Below are positions 19,345-28,942 of a DNA stretch of 64,000 nt, piece after piece. Position 1 is the stretch's first letter. Each line of letters starts with the position of its first letter. The notes beneath the pieces were generated by a model, which saw only the letters and a program-made list of their open reading frames with translations, made no database searches and was not told the origin of the DNA. The DNA is from Roseovarius pelagicus (GTDB lineage Bacteria > Pseudomonadota > Alphaproteobacteria > Rhodobacterales > Rhodobacteraceae): contig NZ_CP106738.1 in NCBI RefSeq assembly GCF_025639885.1, positions 1,426,001-1,490,000 on the forward strand, written 5' to 3'. Position numbers and translations under genes: made by a program.

Positions 19345-19498
19345 ACCCTCCACACCCCATCACAATCGTTGGCGCAACCCACTGTATGGCAGGGGTGTTC
19401 TCATTTCTTGACTGCAAGCTATCCGCCACGGCCGCCGATCAGGATGCGGCTACCCGCCTCTGCCAATAGGCAAATCCATGTTGACGTGATCCGCGAAC

Positions 19499-20005
19499 CT
19501 ATTCGAAACCGCCCTTTGCCATGAGGAAACGGGTCAGCCCACCATGCGACAGCATTTCGAGCATGAAAGCTGGCATAGTGCCCGCCTTGATCCGCTCGTC
19601 TGCATTTGTGTCGATAGTGAGTGTTCCGTTTTCCAACCCTACCGTCACAGCGTCGTTATCGTTGAGGTGCGTGGCATCCGCCTGACACAGCAACAATCCA
19701 TTGTTCAGTGCATTCCGCCGAAACGTACGGGAAAAGCTCTTGGCAATGACAGCCTTGACCCCGGCCGCTTGCAGAACGGTTACGGCGACCTCCATGGCCG
19801 AACCGCAACCGAAATTCGTGCCTGCAACCAGAATTGTCTCGGCGCCCATCGCTTCATAGAATCCGGGATGGATATCCTCAAAGACAAACGCACGCAGAAC
19901 CTGCGGGTCTATCGTTTCCTTCTTGCGGTGCGAGGGAACGATGTAATCGGTATTGATATCGTCACCGAGAAGCCGTGCGCTGCCCGAGGCAAGAACTTCG
20001 TTCAT
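19499..20005 (-). CDS. Aconitase-superfamily small subunit (LeuD-like), atypical substrate motif
   Basis: Swivel subunit of a two-component hydro-lyase of the isopropylmalate/homoaconitate/dimethylmaleate type, 168 residues. It shows GDDINTDYIVP, NFGCGSAMEVAV, AVIAKSFSRTFRRNALNNGL. In typical LeuD, AcnA and HacB proteins the NFGCGS is followed by SREHA, where Ser and Arg bind the substrate carboxylate; here it is AMEVA, without the Arg. This suggests a different substrate. The start at 20005 has an AAGGA site about 8 bases ahead; the longer upstream frame overlaps leuC and is not real. It follows the large subunit by 16 bases. It is not placed with leuA or leuB, so leucine synthesis is unlikely. 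Confidence 0.85.
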   Translation of the reverse strand: MNEVLASGSARLLGDDINTDYIVPSHRKKETIDPQVLRAFVFEDIHPGFYEAMGAETILVAGTNFGCGSAMEVAVTVLQAAGVKAVIAKSFSRTFRRNALNNGLLLCQADATHLNDNDAVTVGLENGTLTIDTNADERIKAGTMPAFMLEMLSHGGLTRFLMAKGGFE

Positions 20006-20021
20006 CTCAACATCCTTTAGT

Positions 20022-21284
20022 TTATTGGCCAAAGCCGCCGCGTACAGCGGCGTGAGCGCATGATAGGGACGAAGCAAGGTAAATTTCCGCCGTAGCATTT
20101 CCCATCCGACCCCGGAAATTTCGATTGGCGCTCGAAATGATCTTCTGCCCATTCGCTGGTATCGTTCCGCATGTGCCACAGCACGCACCGCATCCGGGCA
20201 GTTCAACCTGTGCCCCCAACGCACGAAAGCGGCCCAGCATACCAGTGCTCTGCATCTCGGTATAAATTTGCCCCGACGCGGGTGTGACAACGACCTGAAC
20301 CTCGTCGCTGATCCGGCCCGCTCGGGTGATAACCTCCAGTGCCTCGTGATAGTCGCGCATCCGCCCGCCGGTACATGTGCCCAGATAGACGACATCGACC
20401 GGCGTAAAGGGCTGTGCCTCCAGATCAGTAACGTTGTCCACACGGTGCGGAAGTGCGATTTGTGGCCTCAAAGCGGAAAGATCGACCTCGACCACCTGCT
20501 CGATCTGCGCGCCTTCATCCGCCGCAATAGGGGTGTAGTCGCCAACACCCACCCTTTGCAGCCAGTCCTCAAGAACGCTGTCGCATGGGAAAATCCCGGC
20601 TTTCGCACCGATCTCTACCGCCATGTTGGACAACACAATCCGGTCATCCATATCCAGTGTTGCAACACCCGGCCCTGCGAATTCAAGGGCCATGTAATTT
20701 GCGCCATCTGCCCCCATCCGTCGGGCAAGAACCAGCGCAATATCTTTTGCCGACACGCCCTCCGGCAACCGGCCCAGCAGGTGGACGCGAATGGTACGCG
20801 GCACCTCTAACCACATCTGTCCGCAGAACATCACCCCCGCCAGATCAGACGATCCGATCCCCGTGCCAAAGCAATTCAACGCCCCATAAGAAGTAGCATG
20901 AGAATCCGCACCGACGACAAGCCGCCCTGGTGCGGCGATACCCTTCTCGATCAACAACTGATGACCGATGCCATCGCCCACATCAAAAAGCTGAATGTCG
21001 TTCTCATGAGCGAACTTGCGCGCTTTCGCCTGTAGTGCCAGCGCATTCGGGCCGGAACTTATACCATAATGATCCATCGCAAAGAGCAGCTGTCCGGCGT
21101 CTGCAACCCTGGTGCGCCCCATTCCCGCCAGATAATCAATCGCCATTGGTATCGATCCATCGGTCCCCATGGCATAGCTTGGCCGGCAGACGGCAATATC
21201 ACCGGCCCGCACGTTTGCATCTGCAGCCCGACTTAACAATTTCTCTGCGATCGTTTTGGGATTATCCAAGGCCGTGCCTTTCAC
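20022..21284 (-). CDS. Aconitase-superfamily large subunit (LeuC/HacA-like)
   Basis: Iron-sulfur subunit of the same hydro-lyase, 420 residues (the usual LeuC/HacA length of about 420). The N-terminus TIAEKLLSRAADANVRAGDI is of HacA/DmdA type. The site motifs are VVGADSHATSYGAL and the [4Fe-4S] cysteines in YLGTCTGGR and in the cysteine-rich LPGCGACCGTCG, where GCGPC is more common. The reaction is presumably reversible hydration of a cis-unsaturated di- or tricarboxylate. It diverges from an IclR regulator; together with the TctABC and TcuAB genes nearby this points to catabolism of a small polycarboxylate. Confidence 0.87.
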   Translation of the reverse strand: MKGTALDNPKTIAEKLLSRAADANVRAGDIAVCRPSYAMGTDGSIPMAIDYLAGMGRTRVADAGQLLFAMDHYGISSGPNALALQAKARKFAHENDIQLFDVGDGIGHQLLIEKGIAAPGRLVVGADSHATSYGALNCFGTGIGSSDLAGVMFCGQMWLEVPRTIRVHLLGRLPEGVSAKDIALVLARRMGADGANYMALEFAGPGVATLDMDDRIVLSNMAVEIGAKAGIFPCDSVLEDWLQRVGVGDYTPIAADEGAQIEQVVEVDLSALRPQIALPHRVDNVTDLEAQPFTPVDVVYLGTCTGGRMRDYHEALEVITRAGRISDEVQVVVTPASGQIYTEMQSTGMLGRFRALGAQVELPGCGACCGTCGTIPANGQKIISSANRNFRGRMGNATAEIYLASSLSCAHAAVRGGFGQ

Positions 21285-21345
21285 GTCTGGTTGCGGCGCA
21301 ATGCCAATCAGGTGGCGACTGCGCGCCCTATGAGGGTGACAATAC

Positions 21346-21360
21346 TATAACACTATTATA
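21346..21360. promoter_or_regulatory. Inverted repeat between leuC-like gene and iclR
   Basis: TATAACACTATTATA is a perfect 5-bp inverted repeat with a 5-base spacer, in the 120-base divergent gap. It is a candidate IclR operator controlling the leuCD-like pair and the regulator, or an AT-rich promoter element. Confidence 0.45.
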
Positions 21361-21404
21361 CGAGTTTGACCGAGCAAGATGACCCAGTTGGAGTAAGCAC
21401 GAAA

Positions 21405-22115
21405 ATGGCCAAGAAATTGGACGCCGAGCAGGTTGAAAGACCGGTTGCCGCCGCCGAACGGTCCCTTCGCATTCTCGATGCTTTTGCTGCCGCGCATCAT
21501 CCGCTCACGCTGGGCGATCTCGCCGAGGCGACCGGATTGTTCAAAAGCGTAATCCTGCGTTACATGATTTCCTTCGAGAAGCTTTCGTATGTGCGCAAGC
21601 TGCCGGATGGCAGATACCAGCTGTCGGTCAAGGCGTTTCAACTGGGCCGCGCATTTGAAAGCTCGCTGGATCAGCGCGAGTTGATCGAAACCACGATGAC
21701 GCAGCTTCGGGATTCGACCAACGAGAGCGTTTTCTTTTATGTCCGCGAGGGCGACAACCGCATGTGCATGATGGGCGTGGATTCGCCCCAATCCTTGCGG
21801 GTTAATCGCAAGATCGGGATGCCGATTCCCATGGACACCACGTCGATTTGTCAGGTGTTGCGCGACTACGAGGATGGTGCGCCGCAAGCTGTGGAGAATA
21901 CCGCCGATTTGGCACGGTTTTCCGTCGGGGTATTTGACCCTTTGACCGCATCTGTCTCGGCTCCGGTTTTTGACCGCAACGGCGCGCTGATCGGCGTGAT
22001 TGCCGTGTCGGGACCGATCGGCCGGTTCGACGCGCAAAATCCAGAGGTTCTGGACCATATCGCATCGAAGGTGCATCGGTTGTCGACCATGCTGGGATAT
22101 GGAGGAGGAGCCTGA
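21405..22115 (+). CDS. IclR-family transcriptional regulator
   Basis: A 236-residue regulator with an N-terminal winged helix (AAERSLRILDAF, LTLGDLAEATGLFKSVILRYMISFEKLSYV) and the C-terminal IclR effector domain (GVDSPQSLRVNRKIGMPIPM, ... ASVSAPVFDRNGALIGVIAVSGP). Family members sense small organic acids and control catabolic operons. The ATG at 21405 is preceded by GGAG at a rather long spacing; a TTG at 21366 is in frame but close to the inverted repeat. It diverges from the leuCD-like genes and is convergent with the ThDP enzyme gene, so it is well placed to control this half of the cluster. Confidence 0.9.
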   Translation: MAKKLDAEQVERPVAAAERSLRILDAFAAAHHPLTLGDLAEATGLFKSVILRYMISFEKLSYVRKLPDGRYQLSVKAFQLGRAFESSLDQRELIETTMTQLRDSTNESVFFYVREGDNRMCMMGVDSPQSLRVNRKIGMPIPMDTTSICQVLRDYEDGAPQAVENTADLARFSVGVFDPLTASVSAPVFDRNGALIGVIAVSGPIGRFDAQNPEVLDHIASKVHRLSTMLGYGGGA

Positions 22116-22134
22116 CATCCGGCCAGCTGTCATC

Positions 22135-23775
22135 TCAGCTATGCGGCTTGGTGGGATGGTTTTGCCGCATGATAGGCGACGACACCAGATCGCTGATGTG
22201 AAAATCCCAGAGCGCACTGCCAGAACCTTCGTTGAATTGCTTCAGGTCGTCTGCCAAGGTTGAAAGATCGCCAAAAACCTTACCGCCCAGACCAAAACCC
22301 CGCGCAACCGCCCCCAGATCACCCCGGCCATGCACAGCCCCGCCATCGCGCAATCCCTCGCTGCGCAGTTTGTGAATCTCGGACCCATAGGCCCCGTCAT
22401 TCAGGATACAGATCAGGATCTTCAATCCATGGCGGCGGATTGTCTCTAATTCCTGCGCATGCATGAGCAGGCTTCCGTCCCCGTCGATCAGAACGACCGT
22501 GTTGTCGGGCCGCGCGGCAGCAACACCGATGGCATAGGACAGACCGTTGCCAATGGCACCGAACTCTCTGATGACGTGAAAGTTTTGCGCGTGCCAGCCA
22601 CGCATCTGGGCAGAGAAATACGAACAATGGCCCGAGGAGTTAACCATCTCCCAGCTCTTGGGAAGCACCTCTTGCAAACCTGCGATGACATCCCTCGGAT
22701 CAAGGTATCCATCATCAGGAAATTCTGTGCTGTCCGCAGGGGCGCTGGCGATACGGGTGCGCAGGTCGTCACTGCGCCAGTTGGATTTTTCCGCAATATG
22801 TTCAGCCAGCCGTTCGGCGCAGACCTTGGCATCGCCCCGTAGGAAGTGTTCGGCGACGACGGCACCTTGATTGATCCCAGTGGGCGCGAGGTCGATCTGT
22901 AGCACCTTGGCCTGTCCAAAGAGCTTGTCAGCGTCGCGCATGTGCTGCGTGAGACTAGCGCCGACAGCGATGACCAGATCGGCCTCGGCAAAAAGTTCTC
23001 TTGCCAGTGGCGAGGAGAAGCCTCCCGCCACGCCCAGATCAAAGGGGTGATCCAGAAACAGGCCGCGCACCGGAAGCGTTGTCGCCAGTAACGCGCCACA
23101 CCGATCGGCGAGTTGCATACAGGCGTCCGCGGCTCCGGCCTTCATTGCACCTTTTCCTGCGACCAGAACGATCTTGTTGGCGTTCCGGATAAGTTGCGCA
23201 GCCTCGGCGATGGCCTCTGGCGCGGGATGCAGCGGTGCGGTTTTCGGAATTATACGATGCGACGGTGCATAGTCGTCACCCCCTGTCCATTCCATATGCT
23301 GCAAATCCATCGGGATGCCGACGACCACAGGTTTTTGATGCAATCGTGCCGACAAGAACGCCTCGCGCAACTTGCCAGCGATCTGGCTCCGGGTATGGAT
23401 CGGGATGTAATCAACGCCCAAGGCACGTACCAACGGCGCTTGTTCCAGTTGCTGGTTGTACCATGCCTTGTTCAGAGGACTCTCGCCTGCAAATACGACC
23501 ATCGGGATTGATGCCCGCACGGCTGCGGGCAGTGCGGTCGCAAGCTGCGTCAGGCCCGGCCCGCAAGTAACCGAACAAAAACCGATATCGCCCGTGGCCC
23601 GCGCATAGGACATCGCCATGGAGCAGGCACAATGTTCGTGTCGGACGTGGATCGACCTGACGCCGAGTGTATCAAGACTGTCGGCAAAATACATATTGGC
23701 ATCGCCAAGCAGCGTGAAGTGGCACGATACCTCTTCGGCAGCGACCATCCGCGCAAGCTGTTCATGAATCAGCAT
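22135..23775 (-). CDS. Thiamine diphosphate-dependent enzyme (acetolactate synthase/decarboxylase-like)
   Basis: A 546-residue member of the ThDP 2-oxo acid decarboxylase/acetolactate synthase superfamily. The N-terminal PYR domain has the catalytic Glu in VRHEHCACSMAMSYARATG and GPGLTQL. A middle TPP_enzyme_M domain has VLVAGKGAMKAGA. The C-terminal PP domain has the ThDP/Mg motif starting IDGDGSLLMHAQELETIRR and ending NDGAYGSE. The subclass (decarboxylase, synthase or lyase) cannot be set from motifs alone. It is the last gene of the aminotransferase-rraA-tctCBA operon, 33 bases after tctA, so it probably acts on a 2-oxo acid made in this pathway. An AAAGGGAA ribosome site precedes it. Confidence 0.87.
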   Translation of the reverse strand: MLIHEQLARMVAAEEVSCHFTLLGDANMYFADSLDTLGVRSIHVRHEHCACSMAMSYARATGDIGFCSVTCGPGLTQLATALPAAVRASIPMVVFAGESPLNKAWYNQQLEQAPLVRALGVDYIPIHTRSQIAGKLREAFLSARLHQKPVVVGIPMDLQHMEWTGGDDYAPSHRIIPKTAPLHPAPEAIAEAAQLIRNANKIVLVAGKGAMKAGAADACMQLADRCGALLATTLPVRGLFLDHPFDLGVAGGFSSPLARELFAEADLVIAVGASLTQHMRDADKLFGQAKVLQIDLAPTGINQGAVVAEHFLRGDAKVCAERLAEHIAEKSNWRSDDLRTRIASAPADSTEFPDDGYLDPRDVIAGLQEVLPKSWEMVNSSGHCSYFSAQMRGWHAQNFHVIREFGAIGNGLSYAIGVAAARPDNTVVLIDGDGSLLMHAQELETIRRHGLKILICILNDGAYGSEIHKLRSEGLRDGGAVHGRGDLGAVARGFGLGGKVFGDLSTLADDLKQFNEGSGSALWDFHISDLVSSPIMRQNHPTKPHS

Positions 23776-23808
23776 GGTATTCCCTTTCTGGGTGCGTATT
23801 CCGGTTAT

Positions 23809-25323
23809 TCAGTCCAGCTTGGGATCGATCCGCGCACGCCGTCCCATCATCATCCGCACAACCGGCAAGAGAAGCACGACACAGATCAGCGCAATCAGGA
23901 TCATCGACACGGTGCTGCTGGCAATCACCGCAACATCCCCACGCGATATGATGAGCGCAAGGCGCAACTGCTGCTCGGCCATCGGGCCAAGGATAACGCC
24001 CAACACGATCGGAGCGAGCGGAAAGCCCGTACGCTGCAACAGATACCCCAGCAGACCGAACCCGATGAGTGCGTAAATATCAAAAATGCTGTTCTGGATC
24101 GAATAGACGCCGATCACTGACAGACTGACTACGATGGGCGCGATCAACGATTGTGGCAACCGCAATACAGGCGCAAATATCCGCACAGCGATCGAACCAC
24201 CAAGGATCGGCAGAATAGCGGCGGTCAGGATCATCTGAAGTATGAAGGCATAGACCAGCACAGGTTCTGACCGAAAAAGCCCCGGCCCCGGCTGCAAACC
24301 ATGAACCAGAAAGGCCCCCATGATCACCGCTGCGACAGCATTCCCCGGCACGCCAAGCGTCAGCGTCGGAATGAGAGCCGAGGCGTTATCGGCGTTGTTA
24401 CCACATTCAGAGGCGGCCACCCCCTTGTAGTTGCCCTTGCCGAAGCTCTCGGGGTCCTTATCCGCGCGCTTGGTCTCGTTATAGCTGAGGAATGCGGCCA
24501 TCGTGCCCCCGACACCCGGCAGGATGCCGATGACGATACCGATCAACGAGGATCGCGCCCATGTCGGATACAGGCTGCGCCAATCGGTAAAACGGTTTCC
24601 CGATTTGCGGATCGCCGTGCGCGCCGCGTCGATCTGGTGCGAAATCGCCGTTTGGGCCAGATCAATGGCAGGCGGCAGACCATATAGCCCGGCCAGCAGG
24701 ACGATGAAGTTGAACCCGCCTGTCAGGTAGTAGATATCGAGTGTAAATCGTTCGTGCCCGGAAACGCTGTCAATGCCGATCGTTCCGATCAGCAGGCCGA
24801 GACCGCTGGAAATAAGCCCCTTTAACGGGTCCGCTCCCAGCAGGATGGCGATGCTGCACATGCCAAACAATGCGACCCAGAAATACTCTGCCGGGCCGAA
24901 TAGAAGCGTGACGGTCGCCAACGGCGGCGCCAGCAGCAGCAGCGAAAACCCACTTGCCACGCCCCCCACAGCCGAGGACCATGCAGAGATCCGCAGCGCG
25001 TTTTCCGCCTCGCCACGTTTCGCGAGAGGAACACCGTCAAAGGTCGTCGGGATCGAAGACGATGTGCCGGGAATGCCTAGCAGGATTGCCGGGATCGCTC
25101 CGCCATAGATGCCGCCGTTGTAAATGCCCGCGACCATGCCGAGGGCGACCATCGGCTCCATCGTAAAGGTCAGCGGGATCAGGATGGCGATGCCCATCGT
25201 GGCGGTCAGCCCCGGTAACGCTCCGATCAGAATGCCGCCCGCAACGCCAACCACCATGGCAAGGACGTTCTGCCACATGAGGACTTCGCGGATCGCAGCA
25301 AACAGAATTTCAATGATCGACAT
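23809..25323 (-). CDS. tctA: Tripartite tricarboxylate transporter, large membrane subunit
   Basis: TctA-family permease, 504 residues and about 11-12 membrane helices, that moves a carboxylate delivered by the TctC binding protein using the ion gradient. Family marks are GALPGLTATMGIAILIPLTF near residue 45, GIYNGGIYGGAIPAILLGIPGT, GILPGVGGTMAAFLSY and LTLGVPGNAVAAVIMGAF. The frame extends to 25428, but the ATG at 25323 gives the standard N-terminus and lies 2 bases before the tctB stop. It forms an operon with tctC and tctB upstream and the ThDP gene downstream. Confidence 0.95.
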   Translation of the reverse strand: MSIIEILFAAIREVLMWQNVLAMVVGVAGGILIGALPGLTATMGIAILIPLTFTMEPMVALGMVAGIYNGGIYGGAIPAILLGIPGTSSSIPTTFDGVPLAKRGEAENALRISAWSSAVGGVASGFSLLLLAPPLATVTLLFGPAEYFWVALFGMCSIAILLGADPLKGLISSGLGLLIGTIGIDSVSGHERFTLDIYYLTGGFNFIVLLAGLYGLPPAIDLAQTAISHQIDAARTAIRKSGNRFTDWRSLYPTWARSSLIGIVIGILPGVGGTMAAFLSYNETKRADKDPESFGKGNYKGVAASECGNNADNASALIPTLTLGVPGNAVAAVIMGAFLVHGLQPGPGLFRSEPVLVYAFILQMILTAAILPILGGSIAVRIFAPVLRLPQSLIAPIVVSLSVIGVYSIQNSIFDIYALIGFGLLGYLLQRTGFPLAPIVLGVILGPMAEQQLRLALIISRGDVAVIASSTVSMILIALICVVLLLPVVRMMMGRRARIDPKLD

Positions 25324-25325
25324 CG

Positions 25326-25811
25326 CTAACCCCAGAAAATTTCTTGTGGGAGGGGACGCGCAAAGAGCGCGACAAAGACAAGCCATGTGGCAAGAAGAAA
25401 TATAAGCGTTACCAATGCGTTGAGCCAATGCTGTCGCAAACCGATCAGGAAAGCGACGAGCGGAATATAGAAGATACTGGAGGTAAAGAACCCGATCGTA
25501 CCGACGGCCACGGCATAAATAATGGTCGGGATGAGAAAGGCCAGAAATGCGACCCAGGAGGTGATGACAGGCGCGGTCGCCATCTGGCTACCCAGCCGTA
25601 TGCCACGAATGAACAGAAGCACGGACAAAGCACCGAGAACCCCCAGAACGAGACGCGGGTACATCTGCGCCTCAACAGCATTGATCGCGTTGGCATCCCA
25701 CCAGAACACCGCGACCACGGCCATCAATAGACAAGCCGAAACCTGATCCCTCAGGCCTTCGCGCCCCCCGGATTCTACCTCCGGGGGGGTGTTGGTTTGT
25801 TCTTCGGTCAT
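25326..25811 (-). CDS. tctB: Tripartite tricarboxylate transporter, small membrane subunit
   Basis: TctB-family protein of 161 residues with four predicted helices, the poorly conserved small subunit of TTT transporters. Recognition rests mainly on size, topology (helices at about 25-40, 55-75, 85-115 and 125-155) and position between tctC and tctA. The N-terminal 25 residues are hydrophilic and are encoded by a perfect GC-rich inverted repeat (25764-25788). It begins 7 bases after tctC and ends 2 bases before tctA, so translation is probably coupled. Confidence 0.88.
   Translation of the reverse strand: MTEEQTNTPPEVESGGREGLRDQVSACLLMAVVAVFWWDANAINAVEAQMYPRLVLGVLGALSVLLFIRGIRLGSQMATAPVITSWVAFLAFLIPTIIYAVAVGTIGFFTSSIFYIPLVAFLIGLRQHWLNALVTLIFLLATWLVFVALFARPLPQEIFWG
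25764..25788 (-). other. Strong hairpin inside the start of tctB, just after tctC
   Basis: CCCCCCGGA and TCCGGGGGG form a perfect 9-bp GC-rich stem with a 7-base loop. In the mRNA it covers nucleotides 24-48 of tctB and begins about 30 bases after the tctC stop. There is no T run, so it is unlikely to be a simple terminator. It could protect the upstream tctC message or slow tctB translation. Confidence 0.6.
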
Positions 25812-25818
25812 ACCAGGG

Positions 25819-26772
25819 TTACCGCCACGGGTTGGTTTCCCAAAGGTTGCCGATCCGCGTGTTCAGATCCTTGAGGTATGCCGTGTAGTCAGCTTGGTTC
25901 ATGTAGTTCAGGGGCAACTTCTGCTCTTCCGCTGCCTTCAGGAACTCGGGATCTTCCAGCGTCTTTTCGATGGCGGATCCGATGGTCGCAATGATGTCCT
26001 CGGATGTGCCTTTGGGGGCGGCAAAACCGCGATCCGATCCGCTATAGATTTCATAACCCTGCTCGGCAAAGGTCGGGATATCAGGGAAAAGCTCCATGCG
26101 TTCGCGTGACATGACACCGAGAATGCTGATCGGGTTATCATCCGAGCCGATGTTCGACGCCTCGCCAGCACCGACGACCAGACCCGCGATATGGCCACCC
26201 AGTAGCGCCGTCGCCGCCGGTGGAATGCCCGGGAATGGCACTTGGGTCACTTCGGTTTCGGTCATGTCCAGGAAACCCTCGAGGCTAAGGTGCATTGACC
26301 CGCCATAACCCTGATGACCGATGGTCAGCGCATTGGGCGCGGCCTTGGCCTCGGCAACGAATTCATCCAACGACTCGATCGAACTGCCATCCGGCACGCT
26401 CAGCGTTGCGGGCGCGGTGACGAGGTTGGCGATCGGCGCGAACATGTCGAAATTATACCGCGTCTCGCGCTCGTAGGGCAGCGTGATGAAGGCGGGCGCG
26501 TTCATAAAGCCGATCGTATACCCGTCCGGGTCCGCGTTGGCAGTTTCGGTAAATCCATATTCACCACCCGGTCCCGGCTTGTTGATCACAACAAAGCTGG
26601 CCCCTTCGATGTATTTCTCCAGAAACGGTGCCATCGTCCGCGCCAGAATGTCTGTGCCGCCTCCGGCAGAGTAGCCGACAACCAGCGTGATTGGCTTGTC
26701 CGACGGCCACTCAGCCAGTGCGACGCTCGGTGCCAGCGCAAGCGCGGCAGCAAGTACATATGTCTTTTTCAT
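25819..26772 (-). CDS. tctC: Tripartite tricarboxylate transporter, periplasmic binding protein
   Basis: TctC/Bug-family solute receptor, 317 residues. The signal peptide (1-20, cut after ALA) is followed by WPSDKPITLVVGYSAGGGTDILART, the classic Bug start in which the loop after the first strand binds a carboxylate, and later by VVINKPGPGGEYGF, TIGHQGYGGSMHLSLE and PTFAEQGYEI. The ligand is expected to be a small di- or tricarboxylate; TcuAB in the same locus suggests tricarballylate or a relative. It lies between the RraA-like gene and tctB in one operon. Confidence 0.94.
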   Translation of the reverse strand: MKKTYVLAAALALAPSVALAEWPSDKPITLVVGYSAGGGTDILARTMAPFLEKYIEGASFVVINKPGPGGEYGFTETANADPDGYTIGFMNAPAFITLPYERETRYNFDMFAPIANLVTAPATLSVPDGSSIESLDEFVAEAKAAPNALTIGHQGYGGSMHLSLEGFLDMTETEVTQVPFPGIPPAATALLGGHIAGLVVGAGEASNIGSDDNPISILGVMSRERMELFPDIPTFAEQGYEIYSGSDRGFAAPKGTSEDIIATIGSAIEKTLEDPEFLKAAEEQKLPLNYMNQADYTAYLKDLNTRIGNLWETNPWR

Positions 26773-26797
26773 TTCCTTAACTTCCTGTTGTTGTGGT

Positions 26798-27478
26798 TCA
26801 AGAGTCGACTTCGATGATGCACCCCTTGTCGCGGAGCGTCTTATCCACCCACGATCGGTCCATCGCGCCGATCAGGGTCTGCTGCATCTGCTTATCTTCG
26901 GCGGCGGCTTTTTTTATGGCCGCATCGTGGATGGCCTGCGCATCGCTTTTGGGGACAGCGACGATACCATCTTCATCCCCAAGGATCAGATCACCGGGCG
27001 CGATAATCATACCACTCAGCGCAATCTGTGCGTTCACGGTGCCCGGCCCGTCCTTGTAAGGTCCGCGATGGCTGATTCCGGTCGAAAAAATCGGGAAGTC
27101 GCCTGCGCGGATGGCGGCCGCATCCCGGATCGCGCCATAGATTACCATGCCTGCGATACGTCGGTATCGAGCATGGGCGACCATCAGTTCGCCGACCACC
27201 GCGTTCGTGGTGTCGCCATCGGCATCAACCACGATGACATCGCCCGGCTCTGCGATATCAAGCGCCTTGTGGATCATCAGATTGTCACCGGGCCGTGTCT
27301 TGACAGTTACCGCCGGCCCAGACAGCACTCCGCCACCGTGGCGTTGCTGAAGCAGTGGTCCGCCGCCCGGCAGGCGGCTCATCACGTCAGAGACATTCGC
27401 CACCGGCAACGCTCTGAACGCCTCGACCAGCGCCGGGGTGACGCGACCGGGATGGGCATGAACATGAAAACCAATCAT
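26798..27478 (-). CDS. RraA-family aldolase/decarboxylase (HMG or CHA aldolase-like)
   Basis: A 226-residue protein of the RraA fold that, in its enzyme branch, cleaves 4-hydroxy-4-methyl-2-oxoglutarate or 4-carboxy-4-hydroxy-2-oxoadipate and decarboxylates oxaloacetate, using a divalent metal. Signature parts are VANVSDVMSRLPG near residue 26, GDVIVVDADGDTTNAVVGELM, MVIYGAIRDAAAI (the GxxRD substrate/metal motif), and LILGDEDGIVAVP. The frame is open far upstream, but the ATG at 27478 gives the normal family length. Pyruvate and oxaloacetate are likely products if it acts as an aldolase. It lies 13 bases after the aminotransferase gene. Confidence 0.86.
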   Translation of the reverse strand: MIGFHVHAHPGRVTPALVEAFRALPVANVSDVMSRLPGGGPLLQQRHGGGVLSGPAVTVKTRPGDNLMIHKALDIAEPGDVIVVDADGDTTNAVVGELMVAHARYRRIAGMVIYGAIRDAAAIRAGDFPIFSTGISHRGPYKDGPGTVNAQIALSGMIIAPGDLILGDEDGIVAVPKSDAQAIHDAAIKKAAAEDKQMQQTLIGAMDRSWVDKTLRDKGCIIEVDS

Positions 27479-27491
27479 CTCGTTGCGTCCT

Positions 27492-28748
<1,257 letters not shown>

Positions 28749-28779
28749 TCAACCCGTCTTGAATTCATTGGAAAGCTCT

Positions 28780-28841
28780 AATTCATGCTGAATTGAAGTT
28801 ATCATTATATCGTTATGATTTTTACATCATAGGATTATGAT
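28780..28841. promoter_or_regulatory. Operator-like inverted repeats before the catabolic operon
   Basis: This AT-rich stretch, 35-96 bases before the aminotransferase start, contains AATTCA-TGC-TGAATT (28780-28794) and then alternating half-sites ATCAT (28801), ATGAT (28815), ATCAT (28826) and ATGAT (28837) that can pair as overlapping palindromes. The base composition differs sharply from the GC-rich surroundings. It is probably the promoter/operator region for the IclR or GntR regulator of the cluster. Confidence 0.55.
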
Positions 28842-28942
28842 TTTCAGCGTGTCAACACTTTATCCGCCCCGCCACCCCGCCTCGCACACGCCAGATTGGC
28901 GCTTCCGCGAAGCGCGGCAAGGAGAGCGAATAAGCGCAACCT

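Noticed and set aside
19499..21284. Genuine leucine-biosynthesis leuCD
   Set aside because: No leuA or leuB nearby, an IclR regulator and catabolic neighbours, and a changed substrate motif in the small subunit. The family name is kept only as resemblance.
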